A stretch of 64,000 bases of DNA from Streptomyces mayonensis (GCF_018982965.1 NZ_JACBYP010000017.1:35370-99369); one strand, 5' to 3'. Positions 7,123 to 15,624 are shown, numbered from the stretch's first letter. The notes: generated by a model not told the origin, from the sequence alone. Program-made: numbers and translations.

Positions 7123-8997
7123 ATGCAGCCCACGCGCACCCTGAACATCGGCATTCTGGCCCACGTCGACGCCGGTAAGACCAGTCTCACCGAGCGGCTC
7201 CTGTTCGACCACGGTGCCGTCGAACGGCTCGGCAGCGTCGACGCCGGCGACACCCGTACGGACGACGGCGGCATCGAGCGCCGCCGCGGCATCACCATCC
7301 GCTCCGCGGTCGCCTGCTTCACCGTCGGCGGCACCCGGGTCAACCTCATCGACACCCCTGGCCACTCGGACTTCGTCGCGGAGGTCGAGCGCGCCCTGGA
7401 GGTGCTCGACGGCGCCGTGCTGCTGCTGTCCGCGGTGGAGGGCGTACAGGCCCGCACGCGGGTGCTGATGCGCACCCTGCGGCGGCTGCGGCTGCCCACC
7501 CTGGTCTTCGTCAACAAGATCGACCGGCCGGGCGCCCGGCCCGACGCGCTGCTGGACGACGTCCGGCGCCTGCTGACGCCGCACGTCGCGCCGCTCACCG
7601 CGGTGACGGGCGCCGGTACCCCGCGGGCCCGGGTCGTCCGCCGTCCGCCGGACGGGCGGACCGCCGAGGCACTCGCGGAGGTCGATCCCGAGGTGCTGGC
7701 CGCGCTGGTGGACGGCACCGGGCCGACCGCGGACGACCTCGCGGCCGCCCTCGCCGCACGGACCGCCGACGGTACGTTCCACCCGCTGCTCCACGGCTGC
7801 GCCCTCGGCGGCCAGGGCGTACCGGAACTGGTGGAGGGCCTGGTCGCACTGGTCCCGGCGCCGCCCGCCGCGCCGGGCCCCGCGGCCCCGCGCGGCACCG
7901 TCTTCGCCGTACGCCCGGGAGCCGGCGGCAGGCGCACGGCGTACCTGCGGCTGTACGACGGTGAGGTGCGCCCCCGGCGGCGGCTGACGTTCCTGCGCCG
8001 GGAGGCGGACGGCCGGACCACCGAGGTCTCCGGCCGGGTGACGCACCTGGACGTGGTCGGCGGCGACGCGACCCTCACCGCCGGGAACATCGCCGCGATC
8101 AGCGTCCCCGGCGGCCTGCGCGTCGGCGACCGGCTCGGCGAACCGGCGGACCGGGCACCGCAGTTCGCGCCGCCGACGCTCCAGACGGTGGTCCGGGCGC
8201 GGCACCCGGAGCAGGCGGCACCGCTGCGCGCCGCCCTGCTGGCGCTGGCCGACCAGGATCCGCTGCTGCACGTCGGGCCGGCGGAGTCCGGTGCGACGGC
8301 GCTGCTGCTGTACGGCGAAGTCCAGATGGAGGTGCTGGCGGCGACGCTGGCCGAGGACTTCGGCGTCGAGGCGGAGTTCGCGCCGGGCCGGGTCCGGCTC
8401 GTGGAACGCCCGGCCGGGACGGGCGAGGCGGCCGAGGAGATGCCGTGGCTCGACCACACCCGCTACTGGGCGACGGTCGGGCTGCGGGCGGAGCCGGGAC
8501 CGCGCGGCTCGGGCTGCGTGTTCACGTACGAGACGGAACTGGGCGCGCTTCCCCGGGCCTTCCACCAGGCCGTGGAGGACACGGTCCGGGACACGCTGCG
8601 AACCGGTCCCCGTGGCGCCCCGGTCACGGACTGCCGGGTCACGCTGGTGCGCTCCGGCTTCAGCTCACCGCTGAGCACGGCGGCAGACTTCCGCGGGCTG
8701 ACCTCGATCGTGCTGCGCCGGGCCCTCGACCGGGCGGGGACCGTGCTGTACGAGCCGTACCACGCGTTCGAGGTGGAGGTCCCGCCGGACTCGCTGGCGG
8801 CCGTGACCGCCGGACTGGCGCCGCTGGAGGCGGACTTCACCGGCACCACGGGCGGCGATCCCTCCTGGCTCGTCACCGGCGAGCTGCCGGCCCGGCGGGT
8901 GCGGGAGGCCGAACTCCGGCTGCCCGGCCTCACCCGCGGGGAGGCGGTGTGGTCCTCGCGTCCGGCCGAGGACCGCCCGCTCCGGCCCCGGCACTGA
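7123..8997 (+). CDS. EF-G-like translational GTPase, TetM/OtrA-type ribosomal protection protein
   Basis: 624 residues from the ATG at 7123 (GAGG 12 nt upstream). The in-frame extension to 6946 looks non-coding and lies before the conserved N-terminus ILAHVDAGKTS. GTPase motifs: AHVDAGKTS (residues 13-21), RRGITIRS, DTPGH, VNKIDRPG. The later beta-barrel, domain III, domain IV and C-terminal regions follow the EF-G/TetM order, ending in YEPYHAFEVEVP. The length matches ribosomal protection proteins (about 640) rather than EF-G (about 700). Family role: releases tetracycline-like drugs from the ribosome by GTP-driven binding. A housekeeping or other antibiotic specificity cannot be excluded. 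It stands alone. Confidence 0.85.
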   Translation: MQPTRTLNIGILAHVDAGKTSLTERLLFDHGAVERLGSVDAGDTRTDDGGIERRRGITIRSAVACFTVGGTRVNLIDTPGHSDFVAEVERALEVLDGAVLLLSAVEGVQARTRVLMRTLRRLRLPTLVFVNKIDRPGARPDALLDDVRRLLTPHVAPLTAVTGAGTPRARVVRRPPDGRTAEALAEVDPEVLAALVDGTGPTADDLAAALAARTADGTFHPLLHGCALGGQGVPELVEGLVALVPAPPAAPGPAAPRGTVFAVRPGAGGRRTAYLRLYDGEVRPRRRLTFLRREADGRTTEVSGRVTHLDVVGGDATLTAGNIAAISVPGGLRVGDRLGEPADRAPQFAPPTLQTVVRARHPEQAAPLRAALLALADQDPLLHVGPAESGATALLLYGEVQMEVLAATLAEDFGVEAEFAPGRVRLVERPAGTGEAAEEMPWLDHTRYWATVGLRAEPGPRGSGCVFTYETELGALPRAFHQAVEDTVRDTLRTGPRGAPVTDCRVTLVRSGFSSPLSTAADFRGLTSIVLRRALDRAGTVLYEPYHAFEVEVPPDSLAAVTAGLAPLEADFTGTTGGDPSWLVTGELPARRVREAELRLPGLTRGEAVWSSRPAEDRPLRPRH

Positions 8998-9102
8998 GCC
9001 GTCGCCCCGGCGTGCGCTGCGCCTTTCCACTCCCGCGCCAACTGCTGCGTCTGGCACGGGAGATGGAGGGCATCCGGGTGAGTAGGAAGGAGGGCCGTCG
9101 CG

Positions 9103-9786
9103 ATGACGACTTCCGTCAACAAGCCCACGAGGGACGACCGGAAACCCGCGAGGCGCCTGCCCGGCTGGGCGAAGGCGTCGGCCGCGGTCGTGCTGGTGCT
9201 CGTCGTGCTGTTCGCCGGGCTCCGGCTGAGCGTACTGCCCGGCCTCAAGGACCTGTTCGGCTCCGAGACCCGGGACCGGTCGGGCCCCGCGCTGCTGAAG
9301 TCCATCCAGGACATCAGCCGTTACGACGCCGCGTCCGGCAACTTCCAGGTCGTCGTGGACCTGGAGAAGGACACCAGGTTCCTGCCGGACGCGGTCCGCG
9401 GCACCCGCACCCTGTACGTCGGGGCCGGGACCGTGGACGCCTACGTCGACCTCGGCAAGCTCGGAGAGGACGACGTGAAGGTCGACGGCGGCCGGACGTC
9501 GGCCACGCTGCGGCTGCCGCACGCGGCACTCGGCGAGCCGGCCCTCGACCCCGACCGCTCCTACGCGGTCTCCAAGCAGCGCGGTCTCCTGGACCGCCTG
9601 GGCGACCTGTTCTCCGACAACCCGAACAGCGAGCAGGCCGTGCAGAAGCTCGCGGCCCGGCACATCGGCGACGCGGCGAAGGACAGCGAGCTGAGGACCA
9701 GGGCCGAGACCAACACCACGGCCATGCTCCAGGGCCTGCTGCACTCCCTCGGCTTCGAGGAGGTGCGGGTGGCCTACGACGGATGA
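9103..9786 (+). CDS. DUF4230 membrane-anchored protein
   Basis: 227 residues with one N-terminal membrane helix (about residues 24-45, ASAAVVLVLVVLFAGLRL) and an outside domain matching the DUF4230 layout: ALLKSIQDISRYDAASGNFQVVVDLE, then VDLGKLGEDDVKVDGG and a helical C-terminus. Function is unknown for the family. The ribosome site GGAAGGAGGG is strong. A VanZ-like gene follows 42 nt later on the same strand, so the two may form a small envelope operon. Confidence 0.75.
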   Translation: MTTSVNKPTRDDRKPARRLPGWAKASAAVVLVLVVLFAGLRLSVLPGLKDLFGSETRDRSGPALLKSIQDISRYDAASGNFQVVVDLEKDTRFLPDAVRGTRTLYVGAGTVDAYVDLGKLGEDDVKVDGGRTSATLRLPHAALGEPALDPDRSYAVSKQRGLLDRLGDLFSDNPNSEQAVQKLAARHIGDAAKDSELRTRAETNTTAMLQGLLHSLGFEEVRVAYDG

Positions 9787-9828
9787 CCGGCCTGCCGTGC
9801 AAGGAAGCTGACGACTGGAGGACCCGAC

Positions 9829-10368
9829 ATGGCTCGTGCCGTCCCGGGGTTGCGGCGGTGGCCGCGCCCGCGCGCCGTCGAGGCGCAGGAGACCGACCGT
9901 CCCGAACGGCACGCGCTCGCCCTGCCGTTGCGGCTGCTGGCGACGGCGTGCGCGTTCGTCTTCATGGTGGCGTTCGCGGTGGTGCTGGCACGGCTGACCC
10001 TGCACCCCTCCCCCGCGTCCGAGGCCCTGACCCACACCAACATGCATCCGGGCCGCTCGCTGAGGGCCTATCTGGACCAGCCCGCGCTGCGGGACGCCGT
10101 GAAGCAGATCGGCGGGAACATCCTGCTGGGTGTGCCGTTCGGCGTGCTGGTGCCGGTCGTGGCCCCGCGCACGCGCGGGGTGCTGCGGGTGCTGCTGCTG
10201 ACGGCCGTGGTGATGCTGCTGGTGGAGTTCGCGCAGGGCGCCCTGGTCACCGGACGGGCCTTCGACATCGACGACGTCATCCTCAACACCGGTGGCGCGC
10301 TGGTCGGTTACCTGCTCCTCGGCCGGCGGATGAGCCGCACGGTGCACGCGCGCAAGGCACGCGACTGA
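9829..10368 (+). CDS. VanZ-like membrane protein
   Basis: 179 residues, about four hydrophobic helices. The VanZ-type core runs KQIGGNILLGVPFGVLVPVV then VEFAQGALVTGRAFDIDDVILNTGGALVGYLLL, including the conserved E-x-x-Q and D(V/I)D-D-x-x-x-N-T-x-G pattern. VanZ itself gives low-level teicoplanin resistance; most homologues have no assigned role. GGAGG lies 7 nt before the start. Probably co-transcribed with the preceding DUF4230 gene. Confidence 0.88.
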   Translation: MARAVPGLRRWPRPRAVEAQETDRPERHALALPLRLLATACAFVFMVAFAVVLARLTLHPSPASEALTHTNMHPGRSLRAYLDQPALRDAVKQIGGNILLGVPFGVLVPVVAPRTRGVLRVLLLTAVVMLLVEFAQGALVTGRAFDIDDVILNTGGALVGYLLLGRRMSRTVHARKARD

Positions 10369-10514
10369 GAGCGGGACAGCTGGTACGTACCAATCGCCGT
10401 ACGCGGTATTGACCACCCCTTGCCCCACTCCTTGAATCAAGAGGCGACATCCCCGTCCCCACCCCCACCTCGGTCGGGGCTCCCCTGGCGGAGCCCCGTA
10501 CGGAAGGGAGAGCC

Positions 10515-11807
10515 GTGGCCCGCCCACGCCTGCTCCGCAGATGTCTCCTCGCCGCCGCCCTGTCCGCCGGTCTCGCCGCGTCCCTCGTGACCGGCCCGGC
10601 CCGGGCGGAGCCCCAGAACTCCGGGAGCACCCGGAGCTCCGGAAGCACCCAGCACCCCGGGAGCACCCGGAGCGCCGACGCCTCGGCCGCCGCCGTGGTG
10701 TTCTCCGACACCTTCGACGGCCCCGCCGGTGCGGCCGTCGACTCCTCGAAGTGGCAGATCGAGACCGGCGACAACGTCAACAACCACGAACGGCAGTACT
10801 ACACCTCCGGCAACCAGAACGCCGCCCTGGACGGCCAGGGCCACCTGGTCGTCACGGCCCGCAAGGAGAACCCGGCCAACTACCAGTGCTGGTACGGCAC
10901 CTGCCAGTACACGTCGGCCCGGCTCAACACCTCGGGGAGGTTCACCGCGCAGTACGGGCACGTCGAGGCCCGCATGAAGGTGCCGCGCGGGCAGGGCATG
11001 TGGCCCGCCTTCTGGATGCTGGGCACCCCGGTGAACTGGCCGGACTCCGGCGAGATCGACATCATGGAGAACGTCGGCTTCGAGCCGTCCACCGTGCACG
11101 GCACCCTCCACGGCCCCGGCTACTCCGGCGAGGGCGGCATCGGCGCGGGCTACACGCTGCCGGGCGGCCAGGCCTTCGCGGACGCGTTCCACACCTTCGC
11201 CGTCGACTGGGCGCCCGACTCGGTCACCTGGTCGGTGGACGGCAACGTCTACCAGCGGCGCACCCCTGCCGACCTGGGCGGGAGGCAGTGGGTGTTCAAC
11301 AAGCCGTACTTCCTGATCCTCAACCTCGCGGTCGGCGGCTACTGGCCGGGCGACCCGGACGGCTCCACGGTCTTCCCGCAGACCCTGCTCGTCGACCACG
11401 TGTCGGTGACGACGGGCGACTCACCGGCCGGCGGCGCGATCCGGGGCCTGGCCGGCAAGTGCGTGGACGTCGCCGCGGCGAACACCGCCAACGGCACGCC
11501 CGTACAGCTCTACGACTGCAACGGCACCGCGGCCCAGCAGTGGACGGTGGGCTCCGACGGCACCATCCGGGCGCTGGGCAAGTGCCTGGACGTCGACGCC
11601 GGCGGCACCGCGGACGGCACGGTCGTCCAGCTGTGGGACTGCAACGGCACCGCCGCCCAGCAGTGGGTCGTCACCGCCGCGCGCGACATCGTCAATCCGC
11701 AGGCCGACAAGTGCCTCGACGTGACCGGCAACGACCCGGCCAACGGCACCCGGCTCCAGATCTGGACCTGCGCGGGCACCGCCAACCAGAAGTGGACGGT
11801 CGGCTGA
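10515..11807 (+). CDS. Secreted GH16 endo-beta-1,3-glucanase-like enzyme with CBM13 (ricin B) domain
   Basis: 430 residues from GTG with GGAAGGGAG upstream. A Sec signal peptide (RRCLLAAALSAGLAASLVTGPARA) is followed by a Ser/Gly linker with repeated GSTRS-type units, then a GH16 domain with catalytic motif GEIDIMENVG (E-x-D-x-x-E) and the substrate-cleft WPAFWMLG. From about residue 310 there are three ricin-B repeats, each closing with Q-x-W (AQQW, AQQW, NQKW), giving a carbohydrate-binding module. Expected role: extracellular degradation of laminarin or fungal beta-glucan. Exact linkage specificity is inferred from the family. Confidence 0.93.
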   Translation: MARPRLLRRCLLAAALSAGLAASLVTGPARAEPQNSGSTRSSGSTQHPGSTRSADASAAAVVFSDTFDGPAGAAVDSSKWQIETGDNVNNHERQYYTSGNQNAALDGQGHLVVTARKENPANYQCWYGTCQYTSARLNTSGRFTAQYGHVEARMKVPRGQGMWPAFWMLGTPVNWPDSGEIDIMENVGFEPSTVHGTLHGPGYSGEGGIGAGYTLPGGQAFADAFHTFAVDWAPDSVTWSVDGNVYQRRTPADLGGRQWVFNKPYFLILNLAVGGYWPGDPDGSTVFPQTLLVDHVSVTTGDSPAGGAIRGLAGKCVDVAAANTANGTPVQLYDCNGTAAQQWTVGSDGTIRALGKCLDVDAGGTADGTVVQLWDCNGTAAQQWVVTAARDIVNPQADKCLDVTGNDPANGTRLQIWTCAGTANQKWTVG

Positions 11808-11811
11808 GCCA

Positions 11812-11860
11812 CCGGGCGGGGGCCGGCCCCGACTCCGCCCGGGACCTGTCGGACAGGTCC
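11812..11860. terminator. Double hairpin between convergent genes
   Basis: Two inverted repeats follow the glucanase stop: CCGGGCGG/CCGCCCGG (11812-11819 with 11835-11842) and GGACCTGTC/GACAGGTCC (11842-11850 with 11852-11860). The second touches the stop codon of the convergent small gene. A bidirectional terminator is likely. Confidence 0.65.
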
Positions 11861-12096
11861 TAGCGCGGGGTCCAGGTGAACTTGTCCCCGCCCACCCAGC
11901 GGACCACGTCGGGGTCGTCCAGGTCGTGGACCGTGATGCCGAAGGCCGCAGCCGCCTCCAGTACGTCGGTGACGTCCCTGGCCTCACCGACCACCTGACC
12001 GTCGATCTCGACGATCCGGAACGGGGGCGTCCCCGGCTGCACCCGGAGCACCAGGATCCGCGGCCTGCCCATGTGCGGGCTGTCGATTTCGGTCAT
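11860..12096 (-). CDS. Small conserved hypothetical protein
   Basis: 78 residues starting MTEIDSPHMGRPRILVLRVQ. It resembles small actinobacterial proteins of unknown function with a beta-rich N-terminus (ILVLRV, FRIVEIDGQVVGEA) and an acidic C-terminus ending VVRWVGGDKFTWTPR. No catalytic motif is visible. The ribosome site is weak, and an internal ATG at residue 9 could be the true start. Longer in-frame extensions have unlikely composition. Confidence 0.65.
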   Translation of the reverse strand: MTEIDSPHMGRPRILVLRVQPGTPPFRIVEIDGQVVGEARDVTDVLEAAAAFGITVHDLDDPDVVRWVGGDKFTWTPR

Positions 12097-12217
12097 GACT
12101 CGAGGGTAGGCCGTGGATCCGCGCCGGGCGCTGTGTCCGTGATGCGGGCTTCGGTGTGCTGGGGAACCCTGGACGAGGCGGCACAGCAGGTGCGAGGGCC
12201 GGCCGGAGGTGGTGGCG

Positions 12218-13249
12218 ATGGAGCCCGTCGAGGCGCTGGAGCGGATCGCGTTCCTGTTGGAACGGTCCCAGGCTCCCACGTACCGGGTCCGTGCCTTCCG
12301 GACCGCGGCGCGGGTGCTCGGCGGCCTCACCGCGGACGAGCTGCGCGAGCGGGCCGGCTCACTGGAGTCGCTGAAGGGGATCGGCCCCAGGACGGCGCAG
12401 GTGGCGCGCGAGGCGCTGGCCGGCCGCACACCCGGCTACCTGGAGAAGCTGCGGGACGAGGCGGCCACCCCGCTCGCCGAGGGCGGTGAGCGGCTGCGGG
12501 AGCTGCTGCGCGGCGACTGCCACCTGCACTCCGACTGGTCCGACGGCGGCAGTCCGATCGAGGAGATGGGGAGGACCGCGGCGGCGCTCGGGCACGAGTG
12601 GGCTGCGCTGACCGACCACTCGCCGCGGCTGACGGTGGCCCGCGGGCTGTCCCCCGAACGGCTGCGCGAACAACTGGACGTGGTGGCGCGGCTGAACGAG
12701 ACCTGGGCGCCGTTCCGGCTGCTGACCGGCATCGAGTGCGACATCCTCGACGACGGTTCGCTGGACCAGGAGCCGGAGCTGCTGGAGCGGCTGGACGTCG
12801 TGGTGGTGTCGGTGCACTCCAAGCTCCGGATGGACGCCCGCGCGATGACCCGCCGCATGGTCGCCGCCGTACGCGATCCGCACGCGGACGTCCTCGGCCA
12901 CTGCACCGGGCGCCTGCTGAGCGGGCGGGGGCGGCCGGAGTCGGCGTTCGACGCGGAAGAGGTGTTCGCCGCCTGCGCGGAGTCCGGCACGGCCGTGGAG
13001 ATCAACAGCCGTCCCGAGCGGCTCGACCCGCCGCGGCGGCTGCTGCGCCGCGCGGTCGCCGCGGGCGTGCTGTTCTCCGTCGACACCGACGCGCACGCGC
13101 CCGGGCAGCTGGACTGGCAGGTCCACGGGTGCGCGCGGGCGGAGGAGTGCGGGGTCCCGGCGGAGCGCGTCGTGACGACCTGGTCGCTGGACGAGTTGCT
13201 CGACTGGACCCGCCGGGGCCGCACTCCGTCCGGAGTGACCGGCGCCTGA
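12218..13249 (+). CDS. PHP-domain phosphoesterase with N-terminal helix-hairpin-helix (Pol X-derived)
   Basis: 343 residues; ATG at 12218 lies 8 nt after GGAGG. The N-terminus (ALERIAFLLERSQAPTYRVRAFRTAARVL ... LKGIGPRTAQVA) is the helix-hairpin-helix 8-kDa-like region of family X polymerases. From about residue 100 there is a PHP domain with metal ligands CHLHSDWSDGG, LTDHS, GIECDI, SVHSK, LGHCTGR and SVDTDAHA. The nucleotidyltransferase palm normally between these two parts in bacterial Pol X is missing. Likely a metal-dependent phosphoesterase, perhaps in DNA end processing; that role is inference. Confidence 0.85.
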   Translation: MEPVEALERIAFLLERSQAPTYRVRAFRTAARVLGGLTADELRERAGSLESLKGIGPRTAQVAREALAGRTPGYLEKLRDEAATPLAEGGERLRELLRGDCHLHSDWSDGGSPIEEMGRTAAALGHEWAALTDHSPRLTVARGLSPERLREQLDVVARLNETWAPFRLLTGIECDILDDGSLDQEPELLERLDVVVVSVHSKLRMDARAMTRRMVAAVRDPHADVLGHCTGRLLSGRGRPESAFDAEEVFAACAESGTAVEINSRPERLDPPRRLLRRAVAAGVLFSVDTDAHAPGQLDWQVHGCARAEECGVPAERVVTTWSLDELLDWTRRGRTPSGVTGA

Positions 13250-13313
13250 GGTGGTACCCGCCGGACGACCCGCGGACCGGACGGCCCGCGGACCATGACC
13301 GAAGGAAACCGAC

Positions 13314-13424
13314 GGACCGGCCCGGGGACCGGGGAGCGACCAGGACCAGCGGACCGCGGCCGGGAACCAGGAACCAGACAGGGCCGGCGGACCGGGCCGG
13401 GGACCTGGGACCGACCAGGACCAG
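13314..13424. repeat. 36-nt direct repeat, period 75
   Basis: 13314-13349 and 13389-13424 share about 32 of 36 positions and both end GACCAGGACCAG. The whole 13250-13480 spacer is built of GGACC/GGGCC words. A third partial copy begins at 13461. It lies directly before the HAD gene. Confidence 0.7.
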
Positions 13425-13480
13425 TGGGCCGGGTACCACGGGCCAGGGACCGGGGCCGGCGGACCGGAAAGGGAACGTGC

Positions 13481-14137
13481 ATGCAAAGGGCAGCCGTGTT
13501 CGACGTCGACGGGACCCTCGTCGACACCAATCACCTGCATGTGACGACCTGGTGGGAGGCGTTCAGGCAGGCGGGGCACCGGGTGCCGATGCACGCCGTC
13601 CACCGCGCCGTGGGCCTTCCCTCCGCCGCTCTCGTCGGACACCTCCTCGGCGAGGACCGCGACCGGGATCTGGAGGCCGGTCTGAGCGCCGCGCACAAGG
13701 CGCTGTACGGGCAGTACTTCGACCGCCTGCCGGCCCTGCCGGGCGCGGGCGACCTGCTGCGCCGCCTGGCCGGCGAGGGCTGGACGGTGGTCCTCGCCAC
13801 CTCGGCGGGCGGCGCGGAGCTGGGGGCGCTGCGGCGGGCGATCGGCGCGGACGACGCGATCGCCGCCACCGCGAGCGCCGACGACGTAGCCGCGGGCAAG
13901 CCGGCGCCCGAGCCGGTCGAGCACGCCCTGGAGCTGGCCGGGGTGCCCGCCGAGCGTGCGGTCTTCGTCGGGGACACGGTGTGGGACATGCGCGCGGGCA
14001 CCCGGGCCGGGGTGCGCTGCGTGGGCGTGCTGTGCGGCGGTCTGCCCCGCGCCGACCTGGAGGAGGCGGGCGCCGACGCCGTCTACGCGGACCCGGCGGA
14101 CCTGCTGGCGTCGCTGGAGGGGAGCCCGTTCGCATGA
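13481..14137 (+). CDS. HAD-superfamily phosphatase (beta-phosphoglucomutase/Gph-like)
   Basis: 218 residues. Motif I is FDVDGTLVD (D8, D10), motif II AT-S in VVLATSAGG, motif III Lys in AAGKPAP and motif IV GDTVWDM. The cap domain is of the alpha-helical C1 type. These residues support a phosphoaspartate-forming cytosolic phosphohydrolase; the substrate is unknown. Longer in-frame starts run into the upstream repeat region; the ATG at 13481 has AAAGGGA nearby. The stop overlaps (ATGA) a 22-codon ORF that links it to the next gene. Confidence 0.9.
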   Translation: MQRAAVFDVDGTLVDTNHLHVTTWWEAFRQAGHRVPMHAVHRAVGLPSAALVGHLLGEDRDRDLEAGLSAAHKALYGQYFDRLPALPGAGDLLRRLAGEGWTVVLATSAGGAELGALRRAIGADDAIAATASADDVAAGKPAPEPVEHALELAGVPAERAVFVGDTVWDMRAGTRAGVRCVGVLCGGLPRADLEEAGADAVYADPADLLASLEGSPFA

Positions 14138-14202
14138 GGCACCTTGTGGTGGTCCGCCGCACGACCTGCCCGCCGCCCGCCTGGGCACCCGGCGCCGCAT
14201 GA
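14134..14202 (+). CDS. 22-codon coupling ORF between HAD and FUSC genes
   Basis: The ORF begins with an ATG that overlaps the HAD stop (ATGA, 14134-14137) and ends with a TGA that overlaps the next start (ATGA, 14199-14202). It has its own GGAGGGGAG 9 nt upstream, while the FUSC start has no good ribosome site. The product starts MRHLVVVRRTTCPPP; it is Arg- and Pro-containing with one Cys. Its likely role is to carry ribosomes to the FUSC start; a functional peptide is possible but unsupported. Confidence 0.5.
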   Translation: MRHLVVVRRTTCPPPAWAPGAA

Positions 14203-15404
14203 CCGCTGTGATCCGTACGGTCCGGGAAGCAGTGCGGGGACGCCGGCCCGTGGCCGCGGTGTGGTGGGAGGCGTGTGCCGTCGGACGGTCCGTCCGGGCG
14301 GCCTGGCGCGGGCCCGGACGCGAACGCGACCTGGTGGTGCAGTCGCTGAAGGCCGCGGGGGCGGCGCTGCTCGCCTGGGCGGTGGCGGGTGTCTGGCTGG
14401 GCGACCCGATGGCGCTGATGGCCCCCTGGGTCGCGCTCGTCCTGGTGCAGGCCACCGTCTACAGCTCGGTGCGGCAGGCCGGGCAGCAGTTCGCGGCGAT
14501 CTGCGCCGGCGCGCTGGTGGCGTCGGCCGCCCAGGCGATCGCGGACGACCACACGGGGGCCCTGGCACTGTCCCTCCCGCTGCTGATGCTGATGGCGAAC
14601 TGGTCCCGCTTCGGCCGGCAGGGCATCTACGCGGCCACCACCGCCGTGTTCGTGCTGGCCTCCGGCACGGCGGTGTCGGCGGCCGCGGTCGGGCACCGGG
14701 TGGGACAGGCCGCGCTCGGCGCGGTCGTCGGCGTCGCGGTCAACGCCTTCGTCCTGCCGCCGATCCACCTGAGGGACGTGCGCGAGAACCTCGCCGCGCT
14801 GGCTCGGGAGTCGGGCGACCTCCTGCACGGCGTCGCCACGGGCCTGCGGGAGGGCGAGTGGGACGCGCAGAGCGCGGCCGGCTGGTCGAGCGAGGCCGCG
14901 CGGCTCGGACGGCGGCTGGACGCCCTGTACTCGGCGCGCTCCTGGAGCCGGGAGAGCCTGCGGCTCACCTCCGGCCCGCTGCGCAGGCTGCAGCGCGTGC
15001 CCGCCACCGTGCCGCCCGAGGACGAGGACCAGCGGTGGAGCCGCGTCACCGGGAACATCACGGCGCTCACCCGGACGCTGGTGGTGACGGTCGACGAGCA
15101 CCGCACCCCCGCACCGCCGGAAGGGCCGGTGCTGGACCTCTACGCACGGCTGCTGGGACTGATCGGGGACGCCTGCCACGCCGAGGCGGACCGGCTCCTC
15201 GGGAAGTCCGCGGGGCCGGGTCCGACGGCGACCGAGACCACGGAGACGACGATGGACGAGTTGCACCGGCGGCTGCAGGAGGGGTTGCGGGAACACGCCG
15301 GGCAGGGCGCCGCGCGGACGGCGGTCCTCGGCACTCTGGTGCTCCAGGCGGAGAACCTGTGGGCCGAGATCGTGCCCGAGCCGGACGAATCCGCCGAGCA
15401 GTGA
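14199..15404 (+). CDS. FUSC-family membrane protein (aromatic acid exporter-like)
   Basis: 401 residues. The N-terminal ~190 residues hold about six hydrophobic helices (AAGAALLAWAVAGVWLG, LMAPWVALVLVQATVYSSV, GIYAATTAVFVLASGTAVSAAAVG, LGAVVGVAVNAFVLPPIHLRD), the half-FUSC arrangement; the C-terminal half is cytoplasmic and helical. Homologues are annotated as aromatic acid exporters or FUSC proteins; few are tested. The start was chosen by the ATGA overlap with the 22-codon ORF and by the homologous N-terminus. A second, similar protein lies at 18042-19307. Confidence 0.85.
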   Translation: MTAVIRTVREAVRGRRPVAAVWWEACAVGRSVRAAWRGPGRERDLVVQSLKAAGAALLAWAVAGVWLGDPMALMAPWVALVLVQATVYSSVRQAGQQFAAICAGALVASAAQAIADDHTGALALSLPLLMLMANWSRFGRQGIYAATTAVFVLASGTAVSAAAVGHRVGQAALGAVVGVAVNAFVLPPIHLRDVRENLAALARESGDLLHGVATGLREGEWDAQSAAGWSSEAARLGRRLDALYSARSWSRESLRLTSGPLRRLQRVPATVPPEDEDQRWSRVTGNITALTRTLVVTVDEHRTPAPPEGPVLDLYARLLGLIGDACHAEADRLLGKSAGPGPTATETTETTMDELHRRLQEGLREHAGQGAARTAVLGTLVLQAENLWAEIVPEPDESAEQ

Positions 15405-15469
15405 CCCACATCACCCCAAAACACGACAGACGGTGGAACACCGGCAGGTACTTCGCCGTTGAACCGTAC

Positions 15470-15624
15470 GTGGATACGGATGGGACAGTGTCCCCGGGCC
15501 TCACCATTCGCCCACAGGGAAGATCGTTCGGCTGAAGCCCTGTGGAGCTCCCCGCCGAGAGGCGACCGCCATCCGTATCCACCCCGAAGCCGCCCCGGCC
15601 GTGATTCCCCCGTCGCGGCCGGGG
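15470..15624 (+). ncRNA. Candidate structured RNA with terminator (sRNA or 5' leader element)
   Basis: A 14-bp perfect inverted repeat, GTGGATACGGATGG (15470-15483) with its complement at 15569-15582, encloses 85 nt. Inside are an exact 8-bp stem CCACAGGG/CCCTGTGG (15512-15519, 15538-15545) and a CGCC-GAGA-GGCG GNRA tetraloop hairpin (15553-15564). Eleven nt after the outer stem comes a 9-bp terminator-like hairpin (15593-15601/15616-15624). No ORF fits. It lies after the FUSC gene and 81 nt before the epimerase start, so it could be an independent small RNA or a leader attenuator. I match it to no known RNA family; orientation is inferred from the flanking genes and the terminator. Confidence 0.55.
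15593..15624 (+). terminator. 9-bp hairpin closing the structured region
   Basis: CCCCGGCCG (15593-15601) and CGGCCGGGG (15616-15624) pair perfectly around 14 nt, followed by CTTCC. It probably ends transcription from the FUSC gene and/or the structured RNA before it. Confidence 0.65.

Noticed and set aside
15470..15624. SRP RNA, cobalamin, c-di-AMP or glycine riboswitch identity for the structured segment
   Set aside because: The conserved core motifs of these RNAs that I can recall are absent; left as unassigned.
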